64,000 nt of DNA. Origin: JANWXD01 sp035575135 (GTDB taxonomy: Bacteria; Acidobacteriota; Terriglobia; Bryobacterales; Bryobacteraceae). Location: positions 62,001 through 126,000 of the forward strand of contig DATLYE010000005.1 of NCBI GenBank assembly GCA_035575135.1, in the 5' to 3' direction. A program made the translations under genes and the position numbers. The notes beneath the pieces are model-generated. The model had not been told where the DNA came from, ran no database searches, and saw nothing but the letters and a program-made list of their open reading frames with translations. Shown here piece after piece: positions 41,025 to 50,192 of this stretch. Position 1 is the stretch's first letter, and each line of letters starts with the position of its first letter.

Positions 41025-42280
41025 CGAGCGCCGCGCCCGCCTCCCTGATCCCGGTCGAGCGCCTGACCCGTGCGGGCCTGTACGAGCACGAGGCGCCTCC
41101 TTTGCCCGCCAACTGGACCCCTCCGGAGGGAATCCGCCCGATCCGGCTCCATGAGCTGGACCTGTACGTCACGATGCACTGCAACATCCGCTGCGATTTC
41201 TGTAACGTGCGCGCGGGCGAGTACACCCATGCGGATCTGCCGCTCGATCGCATCGCGAGCCTGCTCGAAGAGGCCCGCAAGCTCGGGCTCGAGGAGGTGC
41301 ATTTTCTGGGAGGCGAGCCCTCCCTGCGCAAGGATCTGGAGCTGATGGTCCGCCATGCTTCCGGCCTCGGACTCCACAGCCGCATCATCACCAACGGCAT
41401 GCTGCTGTCGCGGCAGCGGCTCGCGGGGCTGATCGCCGAAGGCCTCGGCGAAATCATGATCAGCGTGGACGGCCTGGAGGCGACGCACAACCGCCTGCGG
41501 CAGTGTTCGCCGGACGGCTGGCGCAGGACGCTGGACTGCGTGCGCCACGCCGTGGATCTCGGTCTGCGCACGCGCATCTCTGCGGTGGCCTACGAAGACA
41601 ACTACGACGAGATCGTCCCGCTGCTTCACCTGGCGGATCGCATGGGCGCTCACATCTTCTCCGTCTTCCTGGGGTCGCCTCTCGGCCGCGGGCGTGATCA
41701 CCCGGGCCGCGTCATCGCTCCGGCCCGCTGGCGCGCCCTGCAGGAAGCCATCCTCCGCGAGGCGGCGGGCCTGCGCCCGGACCTCGACGTGGTCATGGAA
41801 CAAGGCTTTGCCTGGACCGATCAGGCCCCCGTAGACCGCTCCGCCATCAAAGGGCGGGGCACAGGTTGCAACACGCTGCTTGAAGATTTCGACTACTTGA
41901 TCGTCCGCAGCGACGGCAACCTCTATCAATGCGTCTTCTTCATGACCGAAGGGCGCCCCATCGGCAACATTCTCCATCAGCCCCTGGAAGCCACGCTGCA
42001 GTATGCCCTGGAACGGGCCGCCTACCGCGCGTTCACTCTTCCCCAGGACCGCTGCTCTTCCTGTTTGCACCAGCAGGACTGCGGCACCGGCTGCCGCGGC
42101 TACGCCTACCTGCTCTCCGGAGACTGGCTTCGGACCGACCCGCGCTGCGCCAAACAGGACCCGCACGATCCGGAGGCGCCGCCCTGGTATCCCGTCTGCC
42201 CCATCCTCAAGTGGAATGTGCGCTCCGGACGGCTGGGAGGATCCACCGAGCAAGCCCTGGAACGGAGCATGGTGCTATGA
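41021..42280 (+). CDS. Radical SAM/SPASM protein 2
   Basis: A 419-aa relative of protein 1. The core cluster is C54-x3-C58-x2-C61 (MHCNIRCDFCNVR), with FLGGEPSLRKD as the GGE motif. SPASM cysteines lie in GTGCNTLLEDF, LYQCVFFM, CSSCLHQQDCGTGC and DPRC. An N-terminal 45-residue segment precedes the barrel. It starts at GTG 41021, overlapping the previous stop (GTGA), with GGAG 8 nt upstream. Moderately similar in layout to protein 1 (both have a VGRGRE/GRGRD-like loop near the middle), so the pair may have arisen by duplication. Confidence 0.9.
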   Translation: MTSAAPASLIPVERLTRAGLYEHEAPPLPANWTPPEGIRPIRLHELDLYVTMHCNIRCDFCNVRAGEYTHADLPLDRIASLLEEARKLGLEEVHFLGGEPSLRKDLELMVRHASGLGLHSRIITNGMLLSRQRLAGLIAEGLGEIMISVDGLEATHNRLRQCSPDGWRRTLDCVRHAVDLGLRTRISAVAYEDNYDEIVPLLHLADRMGAHIFSVFLGSPLGRGRDHPGRVIAPARWRALQEAILREAAGLRPDLDVVMEQGFAWTDQAPVDRSAIKGRGTGCNTLLEDFDYLIVRSDGNLYQCVFFMTEGRPIGNILHQPLEATLQYALERAAYRAFTLPQDRCSSCLHQQDCGTGCRGYAYLLSGDWLRTDPRCAKQDPHDPEAPPWYPVCPILKWNVRSGRLGGSTEQALERSMVL

Positions 42281-43569
42281 GGTCCGATCATCCTTTGCCG
42301 GTGCTGGCCACCCCCGAGACCGGGGATGACGCCGAGTTGCACTACTCCGCCTCCCTGGCGCCGCTGGAGCACGAAGAGCTCGAAGAGTGCCCCATGGCCA
42401 TCGAAAATATCGGCTGGACGCTCGGCAACGAGTGCCCATACCGCTGCACGCATTGCTATTCCATGAGCGCGCGGCGCAAAGGCATGGACCTCGAGCCCTG
42501 GATGATTGACCGCATCGTCTCCCAGCTGGTACGCCTCGGCGTCAAGACCGTGAATCTCGGCGGCAACGAGCCGCTGTTTACCAACGGAGCGGATCCCAAA
42601 AAGACGCTGCTCCCTTATATCATCCGCTCCCTCACCTCGGAAGGAATCCGCGTAGGTCTTACCACGAGCGGCATCTCGCTGATCTGGCTCGAGCGCGACC
42701 ACCCGGAAGCGGTCGGCTTGCTCAACGACATTGACGTGTCACTGGACAGCCCCGACCCGGAGGAACACAACCGCAACCGCGGCGCGGCCTTGTTCCCGCA
42801 GGCGATCCAGGCCCTGGAAATCTGCCGGCGCCGGCACATTGATCACACCGTGATCCTGTGCGCGATGAACTGGAACTTTTCCCCGGCACACATTGACGCG
42901 ATCGTGGAGATCGCACGGCGCTATGACGCCCACATCCGCATCAACCCTCTGAAGCCTGTCGAGCGGCGCCACATGAGCGCGGCGCTCGATGCCCGCCAGT
43001 TCTACGAAGGCTTCGCGCGCCTGATGCGGCAGTGCGAACAGGTGGATCTCGGCGAGCCGCTGCTGGCCACGGTCTGCAACCACCCGGGAAAGGGCTGCCC
43101 CTGCGGGCGCACCAGCTTCCGCATTCACTCCATCACCCCGGACGGCAGAGTTCCCGTCTCGCCGTGCGTCTACCTTCACGAATACAAGACCGGCAATCTG
43201 CTGGCCGACGACGTGTGGGATATCGTCCGCTCGCCCCAGTTCCGCGCCTTCCGGCGGAGGAACGCCAACCCCGGTGCGGTGGCCGGATGCGAGGGTTGCG
43301 CTTTCGTGGCTACCTGCCGGGGCGGATGCGCCGCGCGAGCCTATCTTCACCATCTGCACGAACAGGGCTTGCGATCCCTGTTCGTTCGTGATCCTTACTG
43401 CCTCCGGGATCACCGGCAGTCACACAACGGCGATTTTCCGCTGTTCCCCCGCAATCCCGCCATCTCCGGCGACAAGATCCTCGTCCACCGAGACTATTTG
43501 TGCACCTGGATCGGCAAGCCGCTGCCGGACAGCGCGGCGTCCGAAGGGAAGGCTGCTAACGATGCGTGA
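42277..43569 (+). CDS. Radical SAM/SPASM protein 3, with altered GGE motif
   Basis: A 430-aa radical SAM protein that differs from the other two. The core cluster is C53-x3-C57-x2-C60 (GNECPYRCTHCYSMSAR), but the GGE motif reads LGGNEPLFTNG, with an inserted asparagine. SPASM cysteines are in GCPCGRTSF, VSPCVYLHEY, CEGCAFVATCRGGC and DPYC. An N-terminal extension of about 45 residues is acidic. The ATG at 42277 overlaps the stop of protein 2 (ATGA). The 3' end overlaps the convergent regulator by 14 nt, so the operon ends here. Confidence 0.9.
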   Translation: MRSDHPLPVLATPETGDDAELHYSASLAPLEHEELEECPMAIENIGWTLGNECPYRCTHCYSMSARRKGMDLEPWMIDRIVSQLVRLGVKTVNLGGNEPLFTNGADPKKTLLPYIIRSLTSEGIRVGLTTSGISLIWLERDHPEAVGLLNDIDVSLDSPDPEEHNRNRGAALFPQAIQALEICRRRHIDHTVILCAMNWNFSPAHIDAIVEIARRYDAHIRINPLKPVERRHMSAALDARQFYEGFARLMRQCEQVDLGEPLLATVCNHPGKGCPCGRTSFRIHSITPDGRVPVSPCVYLHEYKTGNLLADDVWDIVRSPQFRAFRRRNANPGAVAGCEGCAFVATCRGGCAARAYLHHLHEQGLRSLFVRDPYCLRDHRQSHNGDFPLFPRNPAISGDKILVHRDYLCTWIGKPLPDSAASEGKAANDA

Positions 43570-44794
43570 CGTAGGACAGCTCTACCGGAACGTCTTGTTT
43601 GAACCGCGCCCGAATCACCACTTGGTAGGAGGGCGGTAATCGGCCAGAACCGGCAAGCCGGAGCCGCGCCACAAGTTCTTTGACATGTGTCGGCTCGGTG
43701 ACGTACTGGGCCGCCGCCCAGGTGCCTTGGGTCGAGCTGGAGCCGAGAATGAGGATGTTGCCGCGGCCGTGCAGCCCCGGCAGGTGGTGGATCAATGCAT
43801 AATCCTCGGCGATCTCAGCCTTGTTCGGCCACACGTCGCGGTACTGTGCCGCCTCCCCAGGTCGTGGATTGCGGTTATGGATGACTCCGCCTTCGATCAC
43901 GAAGTCCCCGGAAGCCGCCAGATCGAGCAGTTGCCGGTTGAACTTGGGAGAACCGAGGAAAATCACGTTGTGGTGTTCGAGGTCCTCCCAGGCCAGAGCA
44001 CTGCTGCGCTTGAGCATGAGGGGGATGCGCCGTTGAGAAAGGAGCTGGGCGAGCAGGAACGCCCCGGTGGCCTCGCCGATTCCGGTGAAGTTGTGCCAGG
44101 GTACGGCGTAGTCGCTGCCGAGAAGCTTCTGCATCCTCTGGACAATTTCCGAGCTTGCCGCCGCCTCCCAGTCGTTGATTCGCGGGCTGCGGAAAAAACC
44201 GCCCGAAAACTTTGCAAACAGCGGAGTTCCCAGCACGAGCAGAACCGGGCGGCCCCCCTCGAGAAACGGTTGCCACAACAGTTCCAACTCCGGAGTTCCC
44301 AAAGGCGCTGGCGGTAAAGCCGTTCCGGCGGCTCGGGACTCCGGCAGCCGGCGTGTTACGGCCGGCACCAACAGGAGGAGCGTCAGAATCGCGAGGCCGA
44401 TTGTTGCGTACTGCCACCGCCTCAGCCGGCCTGGAGACGACGGTCTCTCCGCCGGTTGCCTTGCCTCAAACCGCAGCCGGTAATGGCCGCGCGGCAGCTC
44501 GATTCGGACGGGATCTCCGGCGCCCTCCGTGGCGTAGTATTCATCCAGTTTGTGCCGGAGCTTGCTTGCCAGCACCCGCACCGTCGAATCCTGTTGCGGA
44601 TCATACGATTCCGGCTTGCCAAAGGCCTCCAGGCCGATCGTGTACTCTTTGAGTTCGGCTCCAGCTCCGTTGAGGGTTTTTTCGCCCAGGTAGGCCAGCA
44701 GACGGCGCAGGCTCTCCGAGTGGGCCAGAGTAGTGCTCTGGAGGACGCGCCGCAAGGCTGCCCTCTGTTCGGCCTCGCCAACGGCAGGGTGCAT
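43556..44794 (-). CDS. Membrane-anchored winged-helix regulator
   Basis: A 412-aa protein. Residues 8-110 are a winged-helix DNA-binding domain of a type common in Acidobacteria (LLAYLGEKTLNG, then LKEYTIGLEAFGKPESYDPQ, then RVLASKLRHKLDEYYATE). One membrane helix at about 129-146 (ATIGLAILTLLLLVPAV) separates it from a 260-residue outside domain, rich in a PVLLVLGTPLF-type strand and an IFLGSPKFNRQLLDL segment. It could sense an envelope signal and control transcription directly. It is divergent from the TonB receptor-phosphatase-phytase genes and convergent with the radical SAM operon. The ATG 44794 is chosen; an upstream start is possible. Confidence 0.8.
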   Translation of the reverse strand: MHPAVGEAEQRAALRRVLQSTTLAHSESLRRLLAYLGEKTLNGAGAELKEYTIGLEAFGKPESYDPQQDSTVRVLASKLRHKLDEYYATEGAGDPVRIELPRGHYRLRFEARQPAERPSSPGRLRRWQYATIGLAILTLLLLVPAVTRRLPESRAAGTALPPAPLGTPELELLWQPFLEGGRPVLLVLGTPLFAKFSGGFFRSPRINDWEAAASSEIVQRMQKLLGSDYAVPWHNFTGIGEATGAFLLAQLLSQRRIPLMLKRSSALAWEDLEHHNVIFLGSPKFNRQLLDLAASGDFVIEGGVIHNRNPRPGEAAQYRDVWPNKAEIAEDYALIHHLPGLHGRGNILILGSSSTQGTWAAAQYVTEPTHVKELVARLRLAGSGRLPPSYQVVIRARFKQDVPVELSYVTHR

Positions 44795-44885
44795 CGGACC
44801 ACTCTCCCGCTGAAGGCAGCATACCAAAAGCGGCCGTTAACTAGTTATTCACCGTTCCGTACTTCCGCTGAAGCACTGCCTTGGC

Positions 44886-44891
44886 TACAAT
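44886..44891 (+). promoter_or_regulatory. Candidate -10 (TACAAT) for the receptor-phosphatase-phytase unit
   Basis: TACAAT lies 34 nt before the receptor ATG in the 131-nt gap shared with the divergent regulator. No -35 is obvious, which suits activation by a regulator. Confidence 0.4.
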
Positions 44892-44925
44892 TCTGGGGAG
44901 ACCAGACATTGACGTTGGGGGTTCC

Positions 44926-47900
44926 ATGAAGGGAGCAAACAAGTGTGGTGTTTTCGTGGGTGAGCGCCGCCCGGGAGCTTGGGTTCTGTTGGCGCTCTTG
45001 CTCGGAGCGCAGTTGTCCGCCCAGGTGGACCGGGCCACGCTCCAGGGTACGGTCAGCGACTCGACCGGGGCGGTAGTGCCGGGCGCGTCCGTGGAAATCG
45101 TGTCTCAGGATACCGGTTTGCGGCGCCAGATTAAGACCAACGAGGCGGGGGCCTACGTGGCCGCCGGCCTTCCCATCGGCAACTACAGCGTTACCGTCTC
45201 GCTTTCCGGATTTCGCACGGTCACCTTCCAGGACGTCCGCCTTGGGGTCGGCGACATCCGCACGCTGGATGTCCAACTCGAGGTGAGCGCCATCGAGACC
45301 CAGGTCAACGTCGAAAGCGCCGCCACGCCCCTGGAAACAGCCGCCCCGACCGTAGGGGCTGTCATCGGCTCCCGCCAGGTGCGGGAAATCCCCCTGAACG
45401 GCCGGCATTGGGCCAGCCTGATGATGCTCGCGCCCGGCGCGGTCAACACGGGCGACGGAAGCCAGCAGACCATCCGCTTCGTCGGGCGGGCCCGCGATGA
45501 CAATAACTGGACTTATGACGGCCTGGACGCCACCGGCGTCAAGGACCCGCGCCAGGAGGCGGCCCTGCGGCTCATCATCAGTACCGAAGCCATCGCCGAG
45601 TTCCGGGTCAATTCGACCCTCTACTCGGCTGAATCCGGAGCGGGTGCGGGCGCCCAGATCAACTTGGTTTCTAAGTCCGGAACGAATGAGCTGCACGGCA
45701 GCCTGTTTGAGTTCCTGCGCAACGACAAGCTGGACGCACGCAACCCGTTCGATCTCGGCAAAGAACCCTTCCGGCTCAACCAGTTCGGCGGTAGCGCAGG
45801 CGGGCCGATCGTTCGCAACCGGACGTTTTTCTTTGCCAGCTATGAGGGTCTCCGCCAGCGCATCAGCCAGACTTTACGCAACGACGTGCCGAGTGCGGCT
45901 TTCCGCGCCCGCGTGCTGGCGACCTCCCCGGCCCTGAAACCGGTGGTGGATGCTTACCCGGCCGGAACCACCCGCACCAGCAACGCCGACATTGACCGGG
46001 TCGAAGTCTCCCGCAGCCAGAAATGGGGCGAAAACAGCGGAACCTTGCGGGTGGATCACCGTTTCAACGACAACAATCTCCTCTACGGGCGCTTCAATAT
46101 TGACGACGGCCTGATCGAGCAGCCACAAAGCGTTCTGGACGTGGACCGTGAGGTGAGCAATTTCCGGCCCTCCAACTTCGTGCTCAATTACCAGCGCATC
46201 TTCACTCCGACGGTGATTAATGAGTGGAAAGCGGGCTACAATCGCTCCCCGATCCGCCGCCTGGACCATGGTCCGCTGACTCAAAGCGTCAGCGTCCCCG
46301 GGTTCATGACGCTGGGTCAAACCAATCTCCTGATCGAGGGCAACACGTCCTATTCCGTGATCGACAACCTGGCCATCACACGCGGCCGCCACACCCTGAA
46401 GGCCGGCTTTGAAGCGCGCCGGATCCACGTCAACGTGGCGGATCCGGCCATGAATGCGGTCTCACTCAGCTATTCCAGCCGGGATGCTTTCGTGCGCAAC
46501 AGCGCCGACAGCATGAGCATCACGGCCGGAATCCCGGTCCACGGCGCCCGGCGCACCTGGTACCTGACCTACGTCCAGGACGATATCAAGGTGCGGCCGA
46601 ACCTCACCGTCAATCTCGGCTTGCGTTACGAATACTATACGGTCCCCCACGAAGTGCGGCACCGTGAGAAAGTGTTCGATCTCCACCGCTGCCAGGGTTT
46701 CTGCCCGCCGGGTACACCATGGTACTTCCCGGACCGCAACAACTTTGACCCGCGCGTGGGACTGGCATGGTCTCCGGGCGCCCTGAAAGGCAGGACCGTA
46801 ATCCGCACCGGATTCGGCGTCTACCACGGCACCGGACAGAATGACGACGTCAACGCGGCTCTGGACAATGATACGGACCGGTTCTCGCTGACGGCGCGGG
46901 AGGCTCCCGGGTTGTCCTTTCCGGTTGAACCCTTCCTCGGCCAGGCCCGATCCCAGGGGATCACTCCTCGCTCGCTCCAGCGTGACCGCCGTGATATTTA
47001 CAGCCTGCAATGGGGATTCTCCATCCAGCAACAATTGCCCGCCAGCTTCATCATGCAGGTGGGTTATGTCGGCAATGGCGGGCGGAAGCTGTTTGCTCGC
47101 ACCTTCATCAACGTGATTAACCCTCTCACCGGACAGCGCCCGCTTCCGGCCTTCGGTCGCATTGACGAAAAGCGCAACGACGGCACCAGCAGCTTTCACG
47201 GCCTCCAGGTCTCCTTGCTGCGGCAATTCACCCGCGGCTTCATGTGGCAGACCGAGTACATGTGGTCTCACACGATCAACGACGGCAACCTGGGAGGCGG
47301 CGAGGGCAGCCAGCCACAGAACGTCGCTTGCCGGCACTGCGACCGCGGTAACAGCGCGCAGGACATTCGCCACACCATCACCAACAACTGGGTCTGGCAG
47401 CTTCCGTTCGGGCCCGGCCAGCGCTACGCCAACGTGGGCGGCTTTGCGGGCCGGCTCCTCGGCGGCTGGCAGTTGAGCGGCATCTGGACCGCGCGCACCG
47501 GGCGCATGCTGACCGTTTCGGTGAACCGCAGCTCGCGGGACGTGCCGGACGGCAACACCTCAAACCAGCGGCCGGACATTGTTCCGGGCGTGCCTCTGAC
47601 GCCCCCGGGCGGCCGCACTTTCGCCCTGTGGCTGAACCCGGCGGCTTTTGCCGTGCCGAAGCCCGGAACCTGGGGCAACGCCGGGCGGAGCATCGCCACA
47701 GGACCCGGCTTGTTCCAGATTGATCTGGCGCTTCAGAAGGAAAACAAGCTCACCGAGAGCGCCAGCCTGGTCTTCCGGATCGAATCGTTCAACCTGACCA
47801 ACCGCGTCCAGGCGGGCAACCCGAGTCTGAACATCAGCTCCCCGGCAAGTTTCGGCCTCATCCAGTCCGGGCTCAACCGGACCATCGGCACGGGCACTGC

Positions 47901-47937
47901 GCGGCAACTCCAACTGGCGATGCGGCTCCTGTTCTGA
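44926..47937 (+). CDS. TonB-dependent receptor, Oar-like, linked to phosphatase and phytase
   Basis: A 1003-aa outer-membrane receptor. The leader ends at LLLGAQLSAQ, the regulatory domain is ATLQGTVSDSTGAVVPGASV, the plug follows with a REIPLNGRHWASLMMLAPG stretch, and the barrel ends in LQLAMRLLF. The start is ATG 44926 after GGGGG; a TTG at 44881 extends the frame without a better signal peptide. About 70 nt downstream a phosphatase gene begins, with a phytase gene overlapping that. Beta-propeller phytase genes are often found beside TonB receptors in Gram-negative bacteria, so uptake or capture of phytate or its products is likely (inference). Confidence 0.9.
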   Translation: MKGANKCGVFVGERRPGAWVLLALLLGAQLSAQVDRATLQGTVSDSTGAVVPGASVEIVSQDTGLRRQIKTNEAGAYVAAGLPIGNYSVTVSLSGFRTVTFQDVRLGVGDIRTLDVQLEVSAIETQVNVESAATPLETAAPTVGAVIGSRQVREIPLNGRHWASLMMLAPGAVNTGDGSQQTIRFVGRARDDNNWTYDGLDATGVKDPRQEAALRLIISTEAIAEFRVNSTLYSAESGAGAGAQINLVSKSGTNELHGSLFEFLRNDKLDARNPFDLGKEPFRLNQFGGSAGGPIVRNRTFFFASYEGLRQRISQTLRNDVPSAAFRARVLATSPALKPVVDAYPAGTTRTSNADIDRVEVSRSQKWGENSGTLRVDHRFNDNNLLYGRFNIDDGLIEQPQSVLDVDREVSNFRPSNFVLNYQRIFTPTVINEWKAGYNRSPIRRLDHGPLTQSVSVPGFMTLGQTNLLIEGNTSYSVIDNLAITRGRHTLKAGFEARRIHVNVADPAMNAVSLSYSSRDAFVRNSADSMSITAGIPVHGARRTWYLTYVQDDIKVRPNLTVNLGLRYEYYTVPHEVRHREKVFDLHRCQGFCPPGTPWYFPDRNNFDPRVGLAWSPGALKGRTVIRTGFGVYHGTGQNDDVNAALDNDTDRFSLTAREAPGLSFPVEPFLGQARSQGITPRSLQRDRRDIYSLQWGFSIQQQLPASFIMQVGYVGNGGRKLFARTFINVINPLTGQRPLPAFGRIDEKRNDGTSSFHGLQVSLLRQFTRGFMWQTEYMWSHTINDGNLGGGEGSQPQNVACRHCDRGNSAQDIRHTITNNWVWQLPFGPGQRYANVGGFAGRLLGGWQLSGIWTARTGRMLTVSVNRSSRDVPDGNTSNQRPDIVPGVPLTPPGGRTFALWLNPAAFAVPKPGTWGNAGRSIATGPGLFQIDLALQKENKLTESASLVFRIESFNLTNRVQAGNPSLNISSPASFGLIQSGLNRTIGTGTARQLQLAMRLLF

Positions 47938-48005
47938 GCCGCATCGCCGGGCCTTTGCCCCCGAGCCACACAGACTGGCACGTTACGTGCTTGCGAGCGA
48001 GTGAC

Positions 48006-49130
48006 ATGAAGCGAGCTCTTCTCGTCCTTCTGCTTAGCGGGCTCTCCGCCTCCGCCGCCGATCGCACCGCCCGGAACGTCATTTTGTTCCTCGGCGACGC
48101 GGGAGGCATCCCGACGCTGAGCGCCGCCAGCATCTACGCCTACAACGAGCCGCGCCGCCTGTTCATCCACCGCATGCCGCACATCGCCCTGATGGAAACC
48201 TCGGCGGCCTCGGCCTGGGTGACCGACTCGGCCGCCGGAATGACCGCCATCGTCACCGGGCGAAAAACGCACAACGGTGTGATCTCCCAGGACGAAACCG
48301 CGATCCGCGGCAAGCAGGACGGGCGGCCCCTTAAAACCATCCTGGAATACGCCGAGGAGCGCGGGCTGGCCACGGGGGTCGTGACCAACAGCTCCGCGGC
48401 TTCGGCCACGCCTGCGGCCTGCTATGCTCATGTCAACGACCGGCGCAGGGAGGGCGAGATTTTCGCGCAGTTGCTGCGACCGCCCTTTGGCGACGGCGTG
48501 GATGTCGTGATCGGAGCGGGCCGCTCCCGTATTCTCCAGGAGATGCGCGCCTTCGTCCCAGACCCGGAAGCCGCGCTTCAGCAAAAGGGCTACGCTGTGA
48601 CGGGTTCGCTCGAGCGCGCACCTCCGGAGGCCCGCCGCCTGATCGTGCTGCTCGATTCCGGCGATTTCGACCTGCAAGCCGCCGCCATGCGGGCCCTCGA
48701 GATCCTCAGCCGTAATCCCAAGGGGTTTTTCCTGATGGTGGAGTCCGATCTCCACACCAATGACATCGTCCGCGGCCTCGAGCGCACCGTGGAATTCGAC
48801 CGCATCATTGAGCGCATCGCCAGGCGCGTCAAGCCCGAGGAAACGCTGCTCCTGTTCACTGCCGACCACTCCTACGACCTGCGTGTCAACGGAGGCCGCC
48901 GGGGCGAACCTCTGATCAGCGAGGCCGAGCGCGCCCAGCGCACCAGCGGGCAGGAGAGCGTCGCTTTTAAGAACCTCCGGCGCGAGGACGACCATACCGG
49001 CGAGGAAGTTCTGGTGGCCGCACAAGGTCCGGGCGCGGAGCGCGTGCGGGGCGTGCTCTCCAACACCGACCTGTTCCACATCATGCTGGCGGCCTTCGGC
49101 TGGAAGCAGACGCCCTCCAATGGACGATGA
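48006..49130 (+). CDS. PhoA-superfamily alkaline phosphatase
   Basis: A 374-aa exported phosphatase (leader MKRALLVLLLSGLSASA). It has NVILFLGDAGG as the first metal segment, the nucleophile serine in WVTDSAAGMTAIVTG, a FFLMVESDLHTNDI segment with shortened metal ligands, TADHSYDL, and DDHTGEEVLVAAQGPGA. It should release phosphate from monoesters in the periplasm. The ATG 48006 gives a clean signal peptide. The stop overlaps the phytase start as ATGA. Compared with E. coli PhoA (about 450 aa) it is compact. Confidence 0.9.
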   Translation: MKRALLVLLLSGLSASAADRTARNVILFLGDAGGIPTLSAASIYAYNEPRRLFIHRMPHIALMETSAASAWVTDSAAGMTAIVTGRKTHNGVISQDETAIRGKQDGRPLKTILEYAEERGLATGVVTNSSAASATPAACYAHVNDRRREGEIFAQLLRPPFGDGVDVVIGAGRSRILQEMRAFVPDPEAALQQKGYAVTGSLERAPPEARRLIVLLDSGDFDLQAAAMRALEILSRNPKGFFLMVESDLHTNDIVRGLERTVEFDRIIERIARRVKPEETLLLFTADHSYDLRVNGGRRGEPLISEAERAQRTSGQESVAFKNLRREDDHTGEEVLVAAQGPGAERVRGVLSNTDLFHIMLAAFGWKQTPSNGR

Positions 49131-50182
49131 GCATGCGCGCTCTGCTCTGGTGTTTCATGTTCGCCGCCGGGCTCTTGCTCTCGGTGCACACCCTCGTGGA
49201 TCTGCAGCCTGCGGTCGCCACGGAGCCGGTGGGCGAAGACCCGGATGACCCCGCCATCTGGATTCACCCGAAGGATCCGTCCCGCAGCCTGATCCTCGGA
49301 ACGGACAAGACCGCGGCGCCGGCCGGCGCCCTGTTCGTTTTCGGCCTCGACGGCAAAATCCGGCAAACCATCTCCGGCCTGGATCGCCCGAACAACGTGG
49401 ACGTGGAATACGGGCTGCGACTGGCCGGCCGGCCTGTAGACATCGCCGTGGTCACGGAGCGCTACCGCAGCCGGTTGCGGATCTACCGGATTGCCCCGGA
49501 CGGAAGCGGCCTGACCGAACTTTCCCCGGGCGGGCTTCCGGTCTTTGAGGGGCAGACCGGCGAAGCGGCAGCGCCCATGGGGATCGCTCTCTACAAACGT
49601 CCTCGGGACGGCGCCGTCTTCGCAGTTGTCGGCAGGAAAACCGGCCCGCGCGAAGGCTATCTCTGGCAATACCGCCTCGAGGACGGTGGCGCCGGCGGCG
49701 TGCGCGCCGTCAAGGTCCGCGAATTCGGGCGCTTCAGTGGGGAGGGTGAAATCGAAGCCATCGCCGTGGACGACGAGCTGGGCTACGTCTACTACGCCGA
49801 CGAGGGCGACGGGATCCACAAGTGGCACGCCGACCCGGACCACCCGGACGCCGCAGCCGAGCTGGCGCACTTCGGCCGGGACGGCTTCCGCGGAGACCGC
49901 GAGGGCATCGCCATCTACGCACAACCCGGCGGCAAGGGCTACATCGTCTGCACGGACCAGCTGCCCGGCAACAGCGAGTACCGCGTCTACCGGCGTGAAG
50001 GCGCGCCCGGTCGCCCTCACGACCACTCCGAGCTGGTGGCCGTGATCCGAGGCAACGCCGATGCAACCGACGGCATCGAGGCAAGCTCACGCCCGCTTGG
50101 AGACCGTTTTCCCGCAGGCATACTCATCGCCATGAACAGCGGCGGGAAAAACTTTCTGGTGTTCCCCTTTCCGAAGCTCTGA
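49127..50182 (+). CDS. Beta-propeller phytase (3-phytase type)
   Basis: A 351-aa exported phytase that removes phosphates from phytate in a calcium-dependent manner. The leader is followed by DDPAIWIHPKDPSRS, a RPNNVDVEYG blade, AVVGRKTGPREGYLWQY, IEAIAVDDELGYVYYADE, DREGIAIYAQPGGKGYIV and ATDGIEA, all recognised parts of the six-bladed fold. Its product, lower inositol phosphates, is a natural substrate for the phosphatase coded just upstream, whose stop it overlaps. It is convergent with the MEMO gene. Confidence 0.93.
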   Translation: MSMRALLWCFMFAAGLLLSVHTLVDLQPAVATEPVGEDPDDPAIWIHPKDPSRSLILGTDKTAAPAGALFVFGLDGKIRQTISGLDRPNNVDVEYGLRLAGRPVDIAVVTERYRSRLRIYRIAPDGSGLTELSPGGLPVFEGQTGEAAAPMGIALYKRPRDGAVFAVVGRKTGPREGYLWQYRLEDGGAGGVRAVKVREFGRFSGEGEIEAIAVDDELGYVYYADEGDGIHKWHADPDHPDAAAELAHFGRDGFRGDREGIAIYAQPGGKGYIVCTDQLPGNSEYRVYRREGAPGRPHDHSELVAVIRGNADATDGIEASSRPLGDRFPAGILIAMNSGGKNFLVFPFPKL

Positions 50183-50192
50183 GCGGAACGAG

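Noticed and set aside
38080..43569. A RiPP biosynthetic cluster
   Set aside because: No precursor-like small ORF, leader-binding RRE domain, peptidase or exporter gene is visible near the radical SAM genes.
39849..43569. One of the radical SAM genes as the missing AmmeMemoRadiSam partner
   Set aside because: All three have SPASM C-termini and lie 7 kb or more away from the MEMO gene; the expected family signature is absent.
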